Origin: an uncultured Shewanella sp.
Lineage (GTDB): Bacteria; Pseudomonadota; Gammaproteobacteria; Enterobacterales; Shewanellaceae
Reading direction: 5' to 3'
Assembly (NCBI RefSeq): GCF_947497935.1
Contig: NZ_CANMIO010000010.1
Location: 104,237 to 168,236 of the forward strand
Length of the DNA stretch: 64,000 nucleotides
Shown piece after piece: positions 31,372 through 41,339 of this stretch; the stretch's first letter is position 1; every line of letters starts with the position of its first letter. The notes under the pieces are model-generated. The model did no database searches. It saw only the letters and a program-made list of their open reading frames with translations, and was not told the DNA's origin. Both the position numbers and the translations under genes were made by a program.

Positions 31372-33309
31372 CTAAATCTTGCCTAGCCAGTTAACCTTAT
31401 CGACTCGCTCTCCGAAAAACCTCGCGCCCGCCACCGTATGGTGACCGTAATCATAGAAATACTTCTGGTAGTCGTTATCAATGGCATAACAGACTCGCTC
31501 GCGCTTATTACACACATAATCCATTCTATCGAGCAGTGTCACATCTGGATATTGTATGGCGAGCATCGCCAGAGTAAGGTTAGCCTTTTGCGTAAATTGC
31601 TTAAACTCCCTATGAGAAAATTGTTCAAAATGCTTCTGATTAATCTTGAAAATATCTAGGTTAGAAATATTGTCAGTTCCATGTTCCTTAGCTAGGAGGT
31701 GAAACAGAAAGTCGGCATAGGTACGCTGACCAAACTCTTCAAACTCATAGATATTTTTCACTAAAATTGTTTTTTTATTGTCGGCTAATAGACGCGTGAC
31801 TAACGCTTCAATCTGGCTAAGGTCCTGCGGCTTATATTGAGACGCCAACATAACCGCATCAGCCAAACGATAATTAGGCGAGTTGAAAAATGACTCATCT
31901 ACTTGGCCAATTTCAGTACCGAAGCGCGCAATTTGAAACTGTGCATAGGTAGCCTCACTGCTAGAAAGCACATTAAATAGATCTTTTGAGTGAGAGTTAC
32001 CAACAATCAATAATTTCTGTCTATCGTCTTTGATATCGAACCATTGAGTTCTATCAAAGTGGTTCTTATCCACGCCATAATCTGGATTACCACTCAATGT
32101 TCGTAAAGATTGCCAACTGTCAGCGCCCAGCTCACGGTTATCCGGTTGGTAGGATTTGACCATCAAATCTAAGTAGGCATCATTGGACTTATAGAGTTGC
32201 TGGTTATCAACCCACAGACCACTAATGATAAATACCGCTGTTAATACAGCGCCGCGACTAAAGATAAATTGGCGACTGTAAGCCTGCTTATTTCTAAAAG
32301 GGATCTCGACAAAACGCCAACTTAGATAGGATAGCCCCACAACAGCGGCGCACAATGACAGCATCAGCCAAACCGAGGGCTCAGTAAAGCTGCGATATTT
32401 TACAAACGCAAATACCGGCTGATGCCATAAATAGGCACTATAACTTATCAGGCCTACACCGACTAAGGGCTTGTAGCTTAGACAGCGCTGAACCCAACTT
32501 CCCTCTTGGGCAAATACAATAATCAGAACCGTGCCGATTGTTGGAACTAACGCATAAACACTTGGGAACGGAATACTGGCATCGAAGATAAGAATTGAAA
32601 ATACAATCAATAACAAACCCAAAATGCTGAGCCCATTGTTTAATGATGGCGACATCCATTTAGGCAACTGCTGATTTAAAAAAAATGCGGCGAATACACC
32701 AATGAGCAGCTCCCATCCGCGAGTCGGTAGCAGGTAAAAGTTTGCCGAGGGAGCGTTATAAGCGGCCCACTGGGCTAACGATAAACTCAGCACAAATATA
32801 ACAGCTAGCGCCAGTAGAATGACACGCTTGCTCCTACTCCATAGCATCATTAAAAGCAGCGGAAAGAAGATATAGTATTGCTCCTCAACTGCAAGGCTCC
32901 AGGTATGCAATAGAGGCTTAAGCTCGGCTGCGGTATCAAAGTAATCACTCTCCAGCCAGAACAAGATATTGGAGGAAAAAGTCGCGACCGCCACGATACT
33001 CTGAAAGAAGTCTTGAAGATCCAGCGGCATGAGCCAGAGCCAGGCAAAAGGGATACAGGCTAAGATGACAAAGAAGAGTACCGGTAAAATCCGTCTTGCG
33101 CGGCGCTCATAGAAGTTTAGGATGCTAAATTTATCTCGCTCGAGCTCATTTAAGATGATGCTAGTGATCAGGTAACCACTGATCACAAAGAACACATCCA
33201 CCCCGACAAAACCGCCACTAAACTGGCTAAAACCCGCATGAAACAGAATCACTGGGATCACGGCTAAGGCTCTTAATCCATCAACTTCCGCTCTATAGCG
33301 CATAGGCAA
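31372..33309 (-). CDS. Acyltransferase 3/SGNH two-domain membrane protein (OafA-like)
   Basis: 645 residues. The N-terminal ~360 residues are an acyltransferase-3 domain with about ten helices (YRAEVDGLRALAVIPVILFH with the catalytic-type His, then FFVISGYLIT and FYERRARRILP). The C-terminal ~260 residues are a periplasmic SGNH-like domain (LIVGNSHSKDL with the nucleophile Ser region, and DYGHHTVAGARFF with the late Asp..His). Such proteins O-acetylate LPS, capsule or other envelope glycans; the substrate here is unknown. The gene is alone between tadA and guaA, where many relatives have none, so it is probably accessory. Translation could start at the third codon. Confidence 0.88.
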   Translation of the reverse strand: MPMRYRAEVDGLRALAVIPVILFHAGFSQFSGGFVGVDVFFVISGYLITSIILNELERDKFSILNFYERRARRILPVLFFVILACIPFAWLWLMPLDLQDFFQSIVAVATFSSNILFWLESDYFDTAAELKPLLHTWSLAVEEQYYIFFPLLLMMLWSRSKRVILLALAVIFVLSLSLAQWAAYNAPSANFYLLPTRGWELLIGVFAAFFLNQQLPKWMSPSLNNGLSILGLLLIVFSILIFDASIPFPSVYALVPTIGTVLIIVFAQEGSWVQRCLSYKPLVGVGLISYSAYLWHQPVFAFVKYRSFTEPSVWLMLSLCAAVVGLSYLSWRFVEIPFRNKQAYSRQFIFSRGAVLTAVFIISGLWVDNQQLYKSNDAYLDLMVKSYQPDNRELGADSWQSLRTLSGNPDYGVDKNHFDRTQWFDIKDDRQKLLIVGNSHSKDLFNVLSSSEATYAQFQIARFGTEIGQVDESFFNSPNYRLADAVMLASQYKPQDLSQIEALVTRLLADNKKTILVKNIYEFEEFGQRTYADFLFHLLAKEHGTDNISNLDIFKINQKHFEQFSHREFKQFTQKANLTLAMLAIQYPDVTLLDRMDYVCNKRERVCYAIDNDYQKYFYDYGHHTVAGARFFGERVDKVNWLGKI

Positions 33310-33381
33310 ACTCCCTGTAAATAATAGAATCCCTTTGATTATTTATAGTTGAATAAACATGCCCTTACTAATTTAGGCCCA

Positions 33382-33418
33382 TAAAAAAACGCGCTCATAT
33401 TGCTATGAACGCGTTTTA
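33382..33418. terminator. Bidirectional terminator between guaA and the acyltransferase gene
   Basis: AACGCGCTCATA/TATGAACGCGTT around a 4-base loop, with an A-run on one side and TTTTATT on the other. On the minus strand it ends guaA. Confidence 0.8.
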
Positions 33419-33475
33419 TTATCGATATAAATCAGACCGGTGTGGTCTCAACGTTAATGGGTTAGGCGTGAACCT

Positions 33476-35053
33476 TTATTCCCATTCAATCGTTGCAGGT
33501 GGCTTACCAGAAATGTCGTAAACCACGCGTGAAATGCCATCTACTTCGTTAATGATACGGTTAGAGACACGACCTAGGAAATCATAAGGTAGGTGTGCCC
33601 AATGCGCCGTCATAAAGTCGATAGTTTCAACTGCACGTAGTGAAACAACCCAGTCGTATTTACGACCGTCACCCATTACGCCAACAGAGCGTACTGGTAG
33701 GAACACGGTAAATGCTTGGCTAACCTTGTTGTAAAGGTCAGCTTTGTGTAGCTCTTCGATGAAAATCGCGTCAGCTAGACGTAGCAAGTCACAGTATTCT
33801 TTCTTCACCTCGCCAAGTACGCGTACACCAAGACCAGGTCCTGGGAACGGGTGACGGTAAAGCATGTCGTATGGAAGACCTAGTTCTAGACCAATCTTGC
33901 GTACTTCGTCTTTAAACAATTCACGTAATGGCTCAACAAGACCCATTGCCATATCGTCTGGCAAACCGCCAACGTTATGGTGTGACTTAATGCAGTGTGC
34001 CTTACCTGTTGCGCTACCTGCAGACTCAATCACGTCTGGGTAGATAGTGCCTTGTGCAAGCCACTTAGCATTAACGCATTTCTTAGATTCTTCGTCGAAG
34101 ATCTCAACGAATACGCGGCCAATGATCTTACGCTTAGCTTCAGGTTCTGCTTCACCAGCCATTGCATCTAGGAAACGGTTTTCAGCGTCAACGTGAATGA
34201 TGTTTAGACCGAAGTGATCTCCAAACATATCCATGACTTGCTGCGCTTCGTTTAGACGAAGTAGACCATTATCAACAAATACACATGTTAGCTTGTCGCC
34301 AATTGCGCGGTGCAGCAGCATAGCAACAACAGATGAATCAACACCACCAGAAAGACCTAAGATAACTTCGTCATCACCGATCTGCTCTTTTAAGCGCTCA
34401 ACTGCATCTTCAATAATTGAAGCAGGTTTCCAGTTTGCAGGACAGCCACAGATCTCAAGGGCGAAATGCTCAAGCATACGCTTACCTTGACGAGTGTGAG
34501 TCACTTCTGGGTGGAACTGAACACCATAGAACTGCTTGTCTTCATTTGCCATAGCTGCAAATGGGCAAGTTTCAGTCTTAGCAACTGCAACGAAACCTTC
34601 AGGGATTTCAGACACTTTGTCGCCGTGGCTCATCCATACGTCAAGTAGTGGCTTGCCCGTTTCGCTAACTGCATCTTCAATCGCTTTGAATAGTGCAGAT
34701 TCAGTTTGTAGTTCTACTTGCGCATAACCAAACTCACCTTCACCTACACCTTGAATTACTTTACCACCAAGTTGCTCAGACATGGTTTGCATGCCGTAAC
34801 AAATACCTAGTACAGGTACGCCAGCGTTAAACACATATTCTGGAGCACGTGGTGAGTTCTCAGCGGTAACACTTTCAGGGCCACCGGCTAAGATAATGCC
34901 GTTTGGAGCGAATTCACGAATTTGCTCTTCAGAAACATCCCAAGCCCAAAGTTCACAATACACACCGATTTCACGAATACGACGGGCGATCAGTTGAGTG
35001 TATTGCGATCCAAAATCTAATATGAGGATCTTATGCTCATGAATGTTGCTCAT
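33476..35053 (-). CDS. guaA: GMP synthase (glutamine-hydrolysing)
   Basis: 525 residues. The N-terminal class I glutamine amidotransferase has nucleophile Cys in GICYGMQTM and FHPEVTHT. The ATP pyrophosphatase domain has the P-loop LSGGVDSSV, and the C-terminal dimerisation domain ends PPATIEWE. It converts XMP to GMP. It lies downstream of guaB on the same strand, separated by 124 bp with an internal hairpin. Confidence 0.97.
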   Translation of the reverse strand: MSNIHEHKILILDFGSQYTQLIARRIREIGVYCELWAWDVSEEQIREFAPNGIILAGGPESVTAENSPRAPEYVFNAGVPVLGICYGMQTMSEQLGGKVIQGVGEGEFGYAQVELQTESALFKAIEDAVSETGKPLLDVWMSHGDKVSEIPEGFVAVAKTETCPFAAMANEDKQFYGVQFHPEVTHTRQGKRMLEHFALEICGCPANWKPASIIEDAVERLKEQIGDDEVILGLSGGVDSSVVAMLLHRAIGDKLTCVFVDNGLLRLNEAQQVMDMFGDHFGLNIIHVDAENRFLDAMAGEAEPEAKRKIIGRVFVEIFDEESKKCVNAKWLAQGTIYPDVIESAGSATGKAHCIKSHHNVGGLPDDMAMGLVEPLRELFKDEVRKIGLELGLPYDMLYRHPFPGPGLGVRVLGEVKKEYCDLLRLADAIFIEELHKADLYNKVSQAFTVFLPVRSVGVMGDGRKYDWVVSLRAVETIDFMTAHWAHLPYDFLGRVSNRIINEVDGISRVVYDISGKPPATIEWE

Positions 35054-35135
35054 GGGGTACCTTATCTCTATTTTTTCGTCATTGTTAACTAACCAAGCAG
35101 TGAGTACTCTGCGAACCTTCTACTTGGCTTAATTT

Positions 35136-35160
35136 AAAGGCGACATAATCTGTCGCCTTT
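35136..35160 (-). terminator. Hairpin between guaB and guaA
   Basis: A perfect 10-bp stem AAAGGCGACA/TGTCGCCTTT with a 5-base loop, 17 bases after the guaB stop. The following tail on the minus strand (AAATTAAG) is only weakly T-rich, so it may be a partial terminator or an RNA processing/stability element that lowers guaA relative to guaB. Confidence 0.5.
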
Positions 35161-35177
35161 AATATCTAAACTAATAT

Positions 35178-36650
35178 TTAAGAACGAGTGCTATAGTTTG
35201 GCGCTTCTTTGCTGATAGTCACGTCGTGAACATGAGACTCGCCCATGCCTGCTGCAGTGATTTTCACAAACTCAGCTTTTTCATTTAGCTCTTTAATCGT
35301 TGCACAACCCGTTAGGCCCATGCATGAACGTAGACCGCCCATGTGCTGGTGAATGATCTCTTTTAGCTTACCTTTGTAAGCGACGCGACCTTCAATACCT
35401 TCAGGTACTAGCTTGTCAGCTGCGTTATCGCTTTGGAAGTAACGGTCAGACGAACCTTGAGTCTGGGTCATCGCACCTAGTGAGCCCATACCGCGGTATG
35501 ACTTGTATGCACGACCGTTATAAAGCTCAGTTTCACCCGGCGCTTCATCAGTACCTGCAAACATAGAACCCGCCATGATGCACGATGCGCCAGCAGCTAA
35601 TGCTTTAGCAAGATCACCAGAGAAACGAATACCGCCATCGGCAATAACTGGAATGTCTAAGTGCTTAACTGCAGCGGCTGCATCAGATACAGCTGTGATT
35701 TGCGGTACACCTACGCCAGTAACGATACGAGTAGTACAGATGGAACCAGGACCAATACCGACTTTAACTGCGTTAACGCCAGCTTCAACCAGTGCAATCG
35801 CACCTTCAGCTGTTGCAACGTTACCACCAACGATTTGTAAGTCTGGGTATTTAGCACGAGTATCACGAATGCGTTGTAACACACCTTCTGAATGACCGTG
35901 AGATGAGTCGATAAGCAAGATATCAACACCAGCTAGCACAAGTGCGTCAACACGCTCTTCGTTACCAGGACCTGCACCAACTGCAGCACCGACACGTAGA
36001 CGACCTAACTCGTCTTTACATGCGTTTGGCTTACGCTCAGCTTTTTGGAAATCTTTAACTGTGATAAGACCCTTAAGCTTGAAGTTGTCATCAACAACTA
36101 ACACCTTCTCAACGCGGTGAGAATGCATAAGCTTTTGAACTTCATCTAGCTTAGTACCTTCAAGTACAGTTACTAGGCGCTCTTTTGGAGTCATCACTTG
36201 ATCAACAGTACGCGACCAATCGGTGATAAAGCGTACGTCACGGCCTGTGATAATACCCACTAACTCGTTAGCTTCGTTTACCACTGGGTAACCTGCGAAA
36301 CCATTTCTTGCAGTTAAAACCTTAACATCGGCTAGTGTCGTTGCAGGGGTCACTGTCACAGGCTGCTGAACGATACCCGCTTCGTAAATTTTTACTTTAC
36401 GAACTTCTTCAGCTTGTTGCTCAATCGTCATGTTTTTATGGATAAAACCAAGGCCACCTTCTTGCGCGATAGCAATAGCTAAACGAGCTTCAGTAACGGT
36501 ATCCATAGCAGCAGATACGATCGGAGTATTCAACTCAATCTTATTCGTCAGGCGTGTCTTTAAAACAGCTGTATTTGGGAGGACGGTAGAGTGCGCTGGA
36601 ACCAGCAACACATCATCAAAAGTTAACGCTTCTTTTTTCAATCTTAACAT
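35178..36650 (-). CDS. guaB: IMP dehydrogenase
   Basis: 490 residues from the chosen ATG, which gives the family N-terminus [18 protein letters not shown]; five upstream codons are open, but GGGGAG sits 6-7 bases before this ATG. TIM barrel with inserted tandem CBS domains (about 95-205), the active-site Cys in [10 protein letters not shown], and the flap with RGMGS. It makes XMP from IMP, the committed step to GMP. The promoter is at 36701-36729; it is divergent from xseA. Confidence 0.97.
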   Translation of the reverse strand: MLRLKKEALTFDDVLLVPAHSTVLPNTAVLKTRLTNKIELNTPIVSAAMDTVTEARLAIAIAQEGGLGFIHKNMTIEQQAEEVRKVKIYEAGIVQQPVTVTPATTLADVKVLTARNGFAGYPVVNEANELVGIITGRDVRFITDWSRTVDQVMTPKERLVTVLEGTKLDEVQKLMHSHRVEKVLVVDDNFKLKGLITVKDFQKAERKPNACKDELGRLRVGAAVGAGPGNEERVDALVLAGVDILLIDSSHGHSEGVLQRIRDTRAKYPDLQIVGGNVATAEGAIALVEAGVNAVKVGIGPGSICTTRIVTGVGVPQITAVSDAAAAVKHLDIPVIADGGIRFSGDLAKALAAGASCIMAGSMFAGTDEAPGETELYNGRAYKSYRGMGSLGAMTQTQGSSDRYFQSDNAADKLVPEGIEGRVAYKGKLKEIIHQHMGGLRSCMGLTGCATIKELNEKAEFVKITAAGMGESHVHDVTISKEAPNYSTRS

Positions 36651-36700
36651 GCAACATCTCCCCAAGAGATTAGGAATTAGAGGTGAAATATTGCGGCGAG

Positions 36701-36729
36701 ATTATACCTTGCATATCTGGGTTGGTAAA
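36701..36729 (-). promoter_or_regulatory. Promoter of guaB
   Basis: Minus strand: TTTACC (36724-36729), a 17-bp spacer and perfect TATAAT (36701-36706), 51 bp before the guaB start. No PurR-like box is obvious in this 120-bp divergent gap. Confidence 0.65.
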
Positions 36730-36770
36730 TGGAAAATACACACTAATTCGCATTTGTGTGTAAAAAAATT

Positions 36771-38108
36771 ATGAAAACCCCAAAAAACGATGTTTATACC
36801 GTCTCCCGCCTCAATGGTGAAGTTAGACAACTTTTAGAGGGTCAGCTTGGCCGAATTTGGCTAAATGCTGAAATTTCAAACTTTGCGGCACCCGGCTCGG
36901 GCCACTGGTATTTGACCCTCAAAGATAATTTCTCACAAATTCGCTGCGCCATGTTTAAGGGCCGCAATCAGGCGGTGACCTTTCGCCCCGCTAACGGCCA
37001 ACAGGTTTTAGTTAAGGGTAATATCAGCGTTTATGAGCCTCGTGGTGATTACCAACTCATTATTGAATCTATGCTACCAGCGGGTGACGGCTTACTCGCC
37101 CAGCAATATGAAGCGCTCAAAATGAAGCTTGCCGCCGAAGGCTTGTTTGCCAGCGACACCAAGCGCTCACTACCTGCCAATATTCAAAAAATCGGTGTAG
37201 TCACCTCTCCGACTGGCGCTGCTATTCGCGATATTTTGCATGTTCTTGCTCGCCGCGACTCATCGATTGAAGTCATTATCTACCCTACTCCCGTACAAGG
37301 CAGTGACGCTGCAAAAAGTATTTGTGATGCCATCAATCTAGCTAACTCGCGAGCCGAAGTTGACGTATTACTGGTGACCCGCGGCGGTGGCTCATTAGAG
37401 GACTTATGGAGCTTTAACGACGAAGGCCTCGCCCACACCATTTATAACAGTGGCATTCCAGTGGTGTCTGCCGTTGGTCATGAAGTGGATATGACAATCA
37501 GCGATTATGTGGCAGACCTTCGTGCGCCAACCCCCTCTGCAGGCGCAGAGCTACTATCCAAAGATGCCGACAATAAAGCCCAAAAGCTATTAGCCCAGCT
37601 TTCACGTCTCAAACAGGCTTGGCAGCATTATGAGTTAAAGAAGCAAAGCCAAGTGCAAACCGTTGAGCATCGCCTGCAAAAGCAAGATCCACAGCGCCGC
37701 CTGCAGATGTATGAGCAAACCTTCGATGAAATGCAACTGCGCTTAAACCAAGCCATGCAATCTAAGTTACATGCACACACTTTAAAACAGCAAAACTTAA
37801 GTAACCGCTTGGCTAATCAATCACCACAGCATCGCCTGACTCTAGAAGCACAGCGTTTGAGCTACTTAAGCGCCAAGCTCAATGATGCTATGGATGATAA
37901 GTTAAGGATGAGTGAGCAGCGCCTTGCCCACCGTGCGCAGCAATTAGACACGGTAAGCCCGTTAGCCACATTAAGCCGTGGTTACAGCATTACCCTAACT
38001 GGTGATGGCAAAGTGGTGCAGGCACCATCGGATACTTGTGTGGGCGATACGCTGACCACTCGCCTGCGAGATGGCAGTGTCACCTCAACAGTGGTTGAAG
38101 TAGGATAA
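36771..38108 (+). CDS. xseA: Exodeoxyribonuclease VII large subunit
   Basis: 445 residues from ATG 36771 (a start 15 bases earlier is possible). OB-fold DNA-binding N-terminus ([26 protein letters not shown]), the catalytic core with [13 protein letters not shown] and [16 protein letters not shown], then a long coiled coil (about 270-400) and the C-terminal RGYSI segment. With XseB it degrades single-stranded DNA from both ends. No strong Shine-Dalgarno is visible. xseB is not in this window. Confidence 0.95.
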   Translation: MKTPKNDVYTVSRLNGEVRQLLEGQLGRIWLNAEISNFAAPGSGHWYLTLKDNFSQIRCAMFKGRNQAVTFRPANGQQVLVKGNISVYEPRGDYQLIIESMLPAGDGLLAQQYEALKMKLAAEGLFASDTKRSLPANIQKIGVVTSPTGAAIRDILHVLARRDSSIEVIIYPTPVQGSDAAKSICDAINLANSRAEVDVLLVTRGGGSLEDLWSFNDEGLAHTIYNSGIPVVSAVGHEVDMTISDYVADLRAPTPSAGAELLSKDADNKAQKLLAQLSRLKQAWQHYELKKQSQVQTVEHRLQKQDPQRRLQMYEQTFDEMQLRLNQAMQSKLHAHTLKQQNLSNRLANQSPQHRLTLEAQRLSYLSAKLNDAMDDKLRMSEQRLAHRAQQLDTVSPLATLSRGYSITLTGDGKVVQAPSDTCVGDTLTTRLRDGSVTSTVVEVG

Positions 38109-38950
38109 ATAGTCGTGGCGCTTCGCCCACATCCATGTAGGCATCACGGACTCTGGTTTATAGGGAGTCTTCAATGCACTTCTGCAACTTCGATGGTGAG
38201 TTGGTGTTTTCTGTATGCTTCATAACTTAGTTTTACCCCAAAGTTAGTTAACCCTCGAATGAAGGCTGATTAAGTTCCTATTTGTGCTTATTGCTACATG
38301 GAAGTGAGTTCTGTGTTACTGCTTAATCCTTAGTCATCGCCTCCAGCGGGGTATGTGCAGATACTGCTGCGAGACGCTGCAAGTACAATCCCTGTAAGCT
38401 CTGCGATGACATCCTTGTCATCGAAGCCCGCAGCTGTATCCACACTGGATAATTGGAGTTTCATTTGGGCTATAGCAGTGAGAGATCTAACTTGAAAATA
38501 CCCCACAACGTGTTTACCTGTGGATAAAGGTGAACCTAATCGCCTACAGAGGACGTATGTGTAGACACTGCAGTATCACGCAGCAAATCCATCTCTGGAA
38601 GCTCGGCCATGACGAATAGCATCCCAGCTAAAAGGCCAGTTCGGCATCCTCCCTCTCGTTCGAAAGCTTGATAACTTCGTTATCTCTCACCATGTCATGG
38701 ACGGTCACGGCCGTATCTACACGATGTAGTTAGTGCTTTCATTTACAACATCGTGATCAGATGTCTAAATTTGGTATAGCGCAAAGTCTTTGTCATAGAT
38801 AAAAGTAGATAGTCATTATGCAGGTAAAAGTTAATTACTTCTGCTTAAAATAAGTGCGTCATTTACTCAAGAGATTGCGCTAGACGACTGCAAGATTTAG
38901 GGTAACCTAGCAACAATGGTAATAACGTAGCTAAAAAAGAATAGACAAAC
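38109..38950. repeat. 842-bp gap with degenerate intergenic repeats
   Basis: No ORF worth reporting. Two segments end in similar words: GTATCCACACTGGATAAT (about 38433-38450) and CGGCCGTATCTACACGATGT (about 38709-38728). The second shares ATGGACG.TC.CGGCCGTATCTACAC with a copy near 39956-39982. Internal hairpins such as GATGACATCCTTGTCATC (38402-38419) are also present. These look like members of a dispersed palindromic repeat family. Confidence 0.6.
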
Positions 38951-39853
38951 ATGGATGAAGTACTGACAAGAATTGCTGCTATACACCAGCAGCACGCACT
39001 AAAATGCTACCTCGCAATAAAATCATTGAAACGTCAGTATGATTGGCCTGCTAACGACTGGTTAAAAGTAGAAAGGTTAATAGAGCTAGAAGAGCCCACT
39101 TTTAATGTAGCCATGCTCCAATCCGGCTCCATGCCTTTCAAACCTATAGAGCGAAGAAGGCATTGGATTTTAGCCCATGCTATCTATCCCTACGCCTATT
39201 TCACCATGCAAGACTGGTTTAACCAAAGTGATGCTAGTGAAATTTTTGCCTATTACTTCGAACAATGCGCAGAGAAAAATGAGTATCTCAGCCATAATGT
39301 TTCAGTACTGATTGCTTTTAAGCAGGCTTGGTCATTAATAAAAACAGAAAAGCAAAAGCTGCGATTTATTGAGCGTTTCTGTGAGTTCGTTACAGCCACA
39401 TTTTATGGCAATAACCACCAATCCTATCCAGTAACAGTTGATTACGCTAAACCGGAGAATATTGACGTAAAAATAGTATTTTCAAGCGCCTTAAAACACC
39501 CAGGTTTCTGGGGGCATAACCTCATAGCTTTAGCCTCGATTATGCGTTCTAAAGGGGAAATGCCTGAAACGATGTTCATACAACTGTTAACTAATCTACA
39601 TGAACAGTGCTATTGGAAGTTTGAAGATGATACAGATAAACCTAAAATTTGCTGTTCTGGTGCTAATGACGTATCAAAACAAACTTTAGAGTCCGCCTGC
39701 ATTGAACTTCTAATTAACTCGCAGAGAAATCTACATCAAATAACACTGGCGGAGTCCACTTGTTATCTGTTCAATTTGCGGTGGGTTTCCCCTAAACAGA
39801 AGTCACGACTGATAGACGTGATTAGTCACTTTTCGAAAAGTAAGACTATTTAG
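38951..39853 (+). CDS. Unrecognised 300-residue protein
   Basis: A soluble, mostly alpha-helical protein with many Trp and aromatic residues (RRHWILAHAIYPYAYFTMQDWFNQ near 81-104, LKHPGFWGHNLIALASIM near 187) and six to seven Cys. No signal peptide, membrane helix or motif I can name. The ATG has only a weak site (AAAAAAGAATAGACAAAC) upstream. It is the first of three orphan genes between xseA and der, a junction that is tight in many relatives. Function unknown; the long clean frame supports a real gene. Confidence 0.6.
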   Translation: MDEVLTRIAAIHQQHALKCYLAIKSLKRQYDWPANDWLKVERLIELEEPTFNVAMLQSGSMPFKPIERRRHWILAHAIYPYAYFTMQDWFNQSDASEIFAYYFEQCAEKNEYLSHNVSVLIAFKQAWSLIKTEKQKLRFIERFCEFVTATFYGNNHQSYPVTVDYAKPENIDVKIVFSSALKHPGFWGHNLIALASIMRSKGEMPETMFIQLLTNLHEQCYWKFEDDTDKPKICCSGANDVSKQTLESACIELLINSQRNLHQITLAESTCYLFNLRWVSPKQKSRLIDVISHFSKSKTI

Positions 39854-39892
39854 AGAGAAAAAATATACTTCACTCCGCAGAAAACACGAAAG

Positions 39893-40000
39893 ATAGGACA
39901 GCCATACGTTTTCTGCTCGTCCTTATCACCCTTGTTCAACAGCCAGTTCGCCATATATGGACGCTCGCGGCCGTATCTACACTTGATGATTGATGTCTTC
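39893..40000. repeat. Copy of the intergenic repeat, second
   Basis: Starts ATAGGACAGCCATA and contains CAGTTCGCCATATATGGACG and CGGCCGTATCTACACTTGAT. The last part matches 38697-38723 and the first part matches 41111-41124. No gene lies between 39854 and 40247. Confidence 0.6.
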
Positions 40001-40247
40001 GATTTGAGCTGTCACTGCTAAAAATCAAACTTGAAATGATGTAACGAGTTAGTGATTTTGATGATAGAAAAACAATCTCTGCCACTCCCACACTAACCTA
40101 TTGAAAATAAAAACTTACTCCAAAATCAGGCTTGTATATCGAGACGCTAGCTCTCGCGTTCAAAAACCACCAATTTGTTAACACCACTTGAATATCATTT
40201 AAACGTCCCCAATCTAATTTGTATAAAGAGATTAAATTGGAGAGTAA

Positions 40248-40532
40248 ATGGATTTACTTAGCTTAACAAATATCAAAGGGGAACTGAGCCAATATTTTAT
40301 GATTATCATTTGCTTGCTTCTTTTATTTAGAGTCTTGTATGGAATGGTGTTCTGGGGAAAGAAAATGTCTAAAGGAGCATTTCTTTTTTTGGCTATTTTC
40401 CCCTTAATTTCAATTTTCCCTATTCCACCCCCTACATTTAAAAATGTTGAAAAAGCAAAACAAGAGCAAAGAAAAAGAAAAGAGGATAGCGGTGATCCTC
40501 CTGATGAAAATTCAGATGAAATGAAACTATAA
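40248..40532 (+). CDS. Small two-helix membrane protein, unknown
   Basis: 94 residues: hydrophobic segments at about 16-35 (YFMIIICLLLLFRVLYGMVF) and 44-58 (AFLFLAIFPLISIFP), then a Pro-rich turn and a charged cytoplasm-type tail (KAKQEQRKRKEDSGDPPDEN). GGAG is 5 bases before the ATG. It is followed after 87 bp by another small membrane protein gene. AT-rich compared with the flanking housekeeping genes. Family not recognised. Confidence 0.6.
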   Translation: MDLLSLTNIKGELSQYFMIIICLLLLFRVLYGMVFWGKKMSKGAFLFLAIFPLISIFPIPPPTFKNVEKAKQEQRKRKEDSGDPPDENSDEMKL

Positions 40533-40619
40533 AAAGAGACCATTCCAGCCTTACAACTCAAAAGTATTAAGATACTAGACGGCTAAAGATTTTGACTAAT
40601 TGCTACCTAAGGAGAACAG

Positions 40620-41087
40620 ATGAAAAAGGGACTTAACAGAGTTTTTGAAGTTGATTCAGTCATAAAGACTCTAGTTCTTTGTATACTGACTATTGGCTCA
40701 TATTTGATCTATAAGCTATATCGCTTTTCAAGCCAAATAAACAAAAATACAGAACTCAAAATATCAAATTTTTTCATAGCTATAGCAATTACCCTATTTA
40801 CTATCTCATTAGGCAGCTTAATTTATGCTATTGCCCATTTTCAAGATCTTGACATTTTAAGAACTTCAATTGGCATTCATGTTATCTCATCTGTTTTCGA
40901 TATAACTTGGATAATTATGGTACGCCACCGTATTAATTTAATTTCAGGCTCAAACAAAGGTGACGAACTTTGGTTAAATCCAGTTATTACATCAATATTG
41001 CATGTGATCTATATGCAACATAAAATAAACCAAGCCCTACTTAAGGCGCATATAACAACTGAGGTTAATCCGAGCTCTCCCCCTTAA
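40620..41087 (+). CDS. Small membrane protein with DUF4234-like layout
   Basis: 155 residues with three to four hydrophobic helices. The opening LCILTIGSYLIYKLYRFSSQINK and the late LNPVITSILHVIYMQHKINQ resemble the start and end of DUF4234-type proteins, of unknown function; the match is by eye and loose. AAGGAG lies 5 bases before the ATG, a strong site. It shares orientation with the preceding small membrane gene and may be co-transcribed with it. Confidence 0.6.
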   Translation: MKKGLNRVFEVDSVIKTLVLCILTIGSYLIYKLYRFSSQINKNTELKISNFFIAIAITLFTISLGSLIYAIAHFQDLDILRTSIGIHVISSVFDITWIIMVRHRINLISGSNKGDELWLNPVITSILHVIYMQHKINQALLKAHITTEVNPSSPP

Positions 41088-41110
41088 TTTTGAACTAGCA
41101 GTTAAGAAAA

Positions 41111-41200
41111 ATAGGACAGCCATATAGTCTTTGTAGCCTTACCTCTAAAGTCTTTAGCTATCAAGCGCGACAACTTACCTCGCCATATAGCCGCACCTTT
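41111..41200. repeat. Degenerate copy of the intergenic repeat, third
   Basis: Begins ATAGGACAGCCATA like the copy at 39893 and contains CCTCGCCATATAGCCGCACCTTTAGAC, a shortened version of its right part. The three copies bracket the orphan genes. Confidence 0.5.
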
Positions 41201-41260
41201 AGACTTAATAAATTACTCACCCTCCACGCAAGCCGTAAAACACCAAATCCCAGATAACAC

Positions 41261-41284
41261 AAAAGGAACCCTGAGGTTCCTTTT
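41261..41284. terminator. Terminator downstream of der
   Basis: AAAAGGAACC-CTGA-GGTTCCTTTT, a perfect 10-bp stem with A-run and T-run flanks. It works in both orientations and ends the long minus-strand series. Confidence 0.88.
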
Positions 41285-41339
41285 AAAAGTCATTTCGACT
41301 ATGCGAGACGAGAAAACTCTCTTCACTTATAGAAAAATG

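Noticed and set aside
36430..36774. 114-codon plus-strand frame opposite the guaB 5' end
   Set aside because: Shadow of guaB; it has no ribosome site and crosses the guaB promoter.
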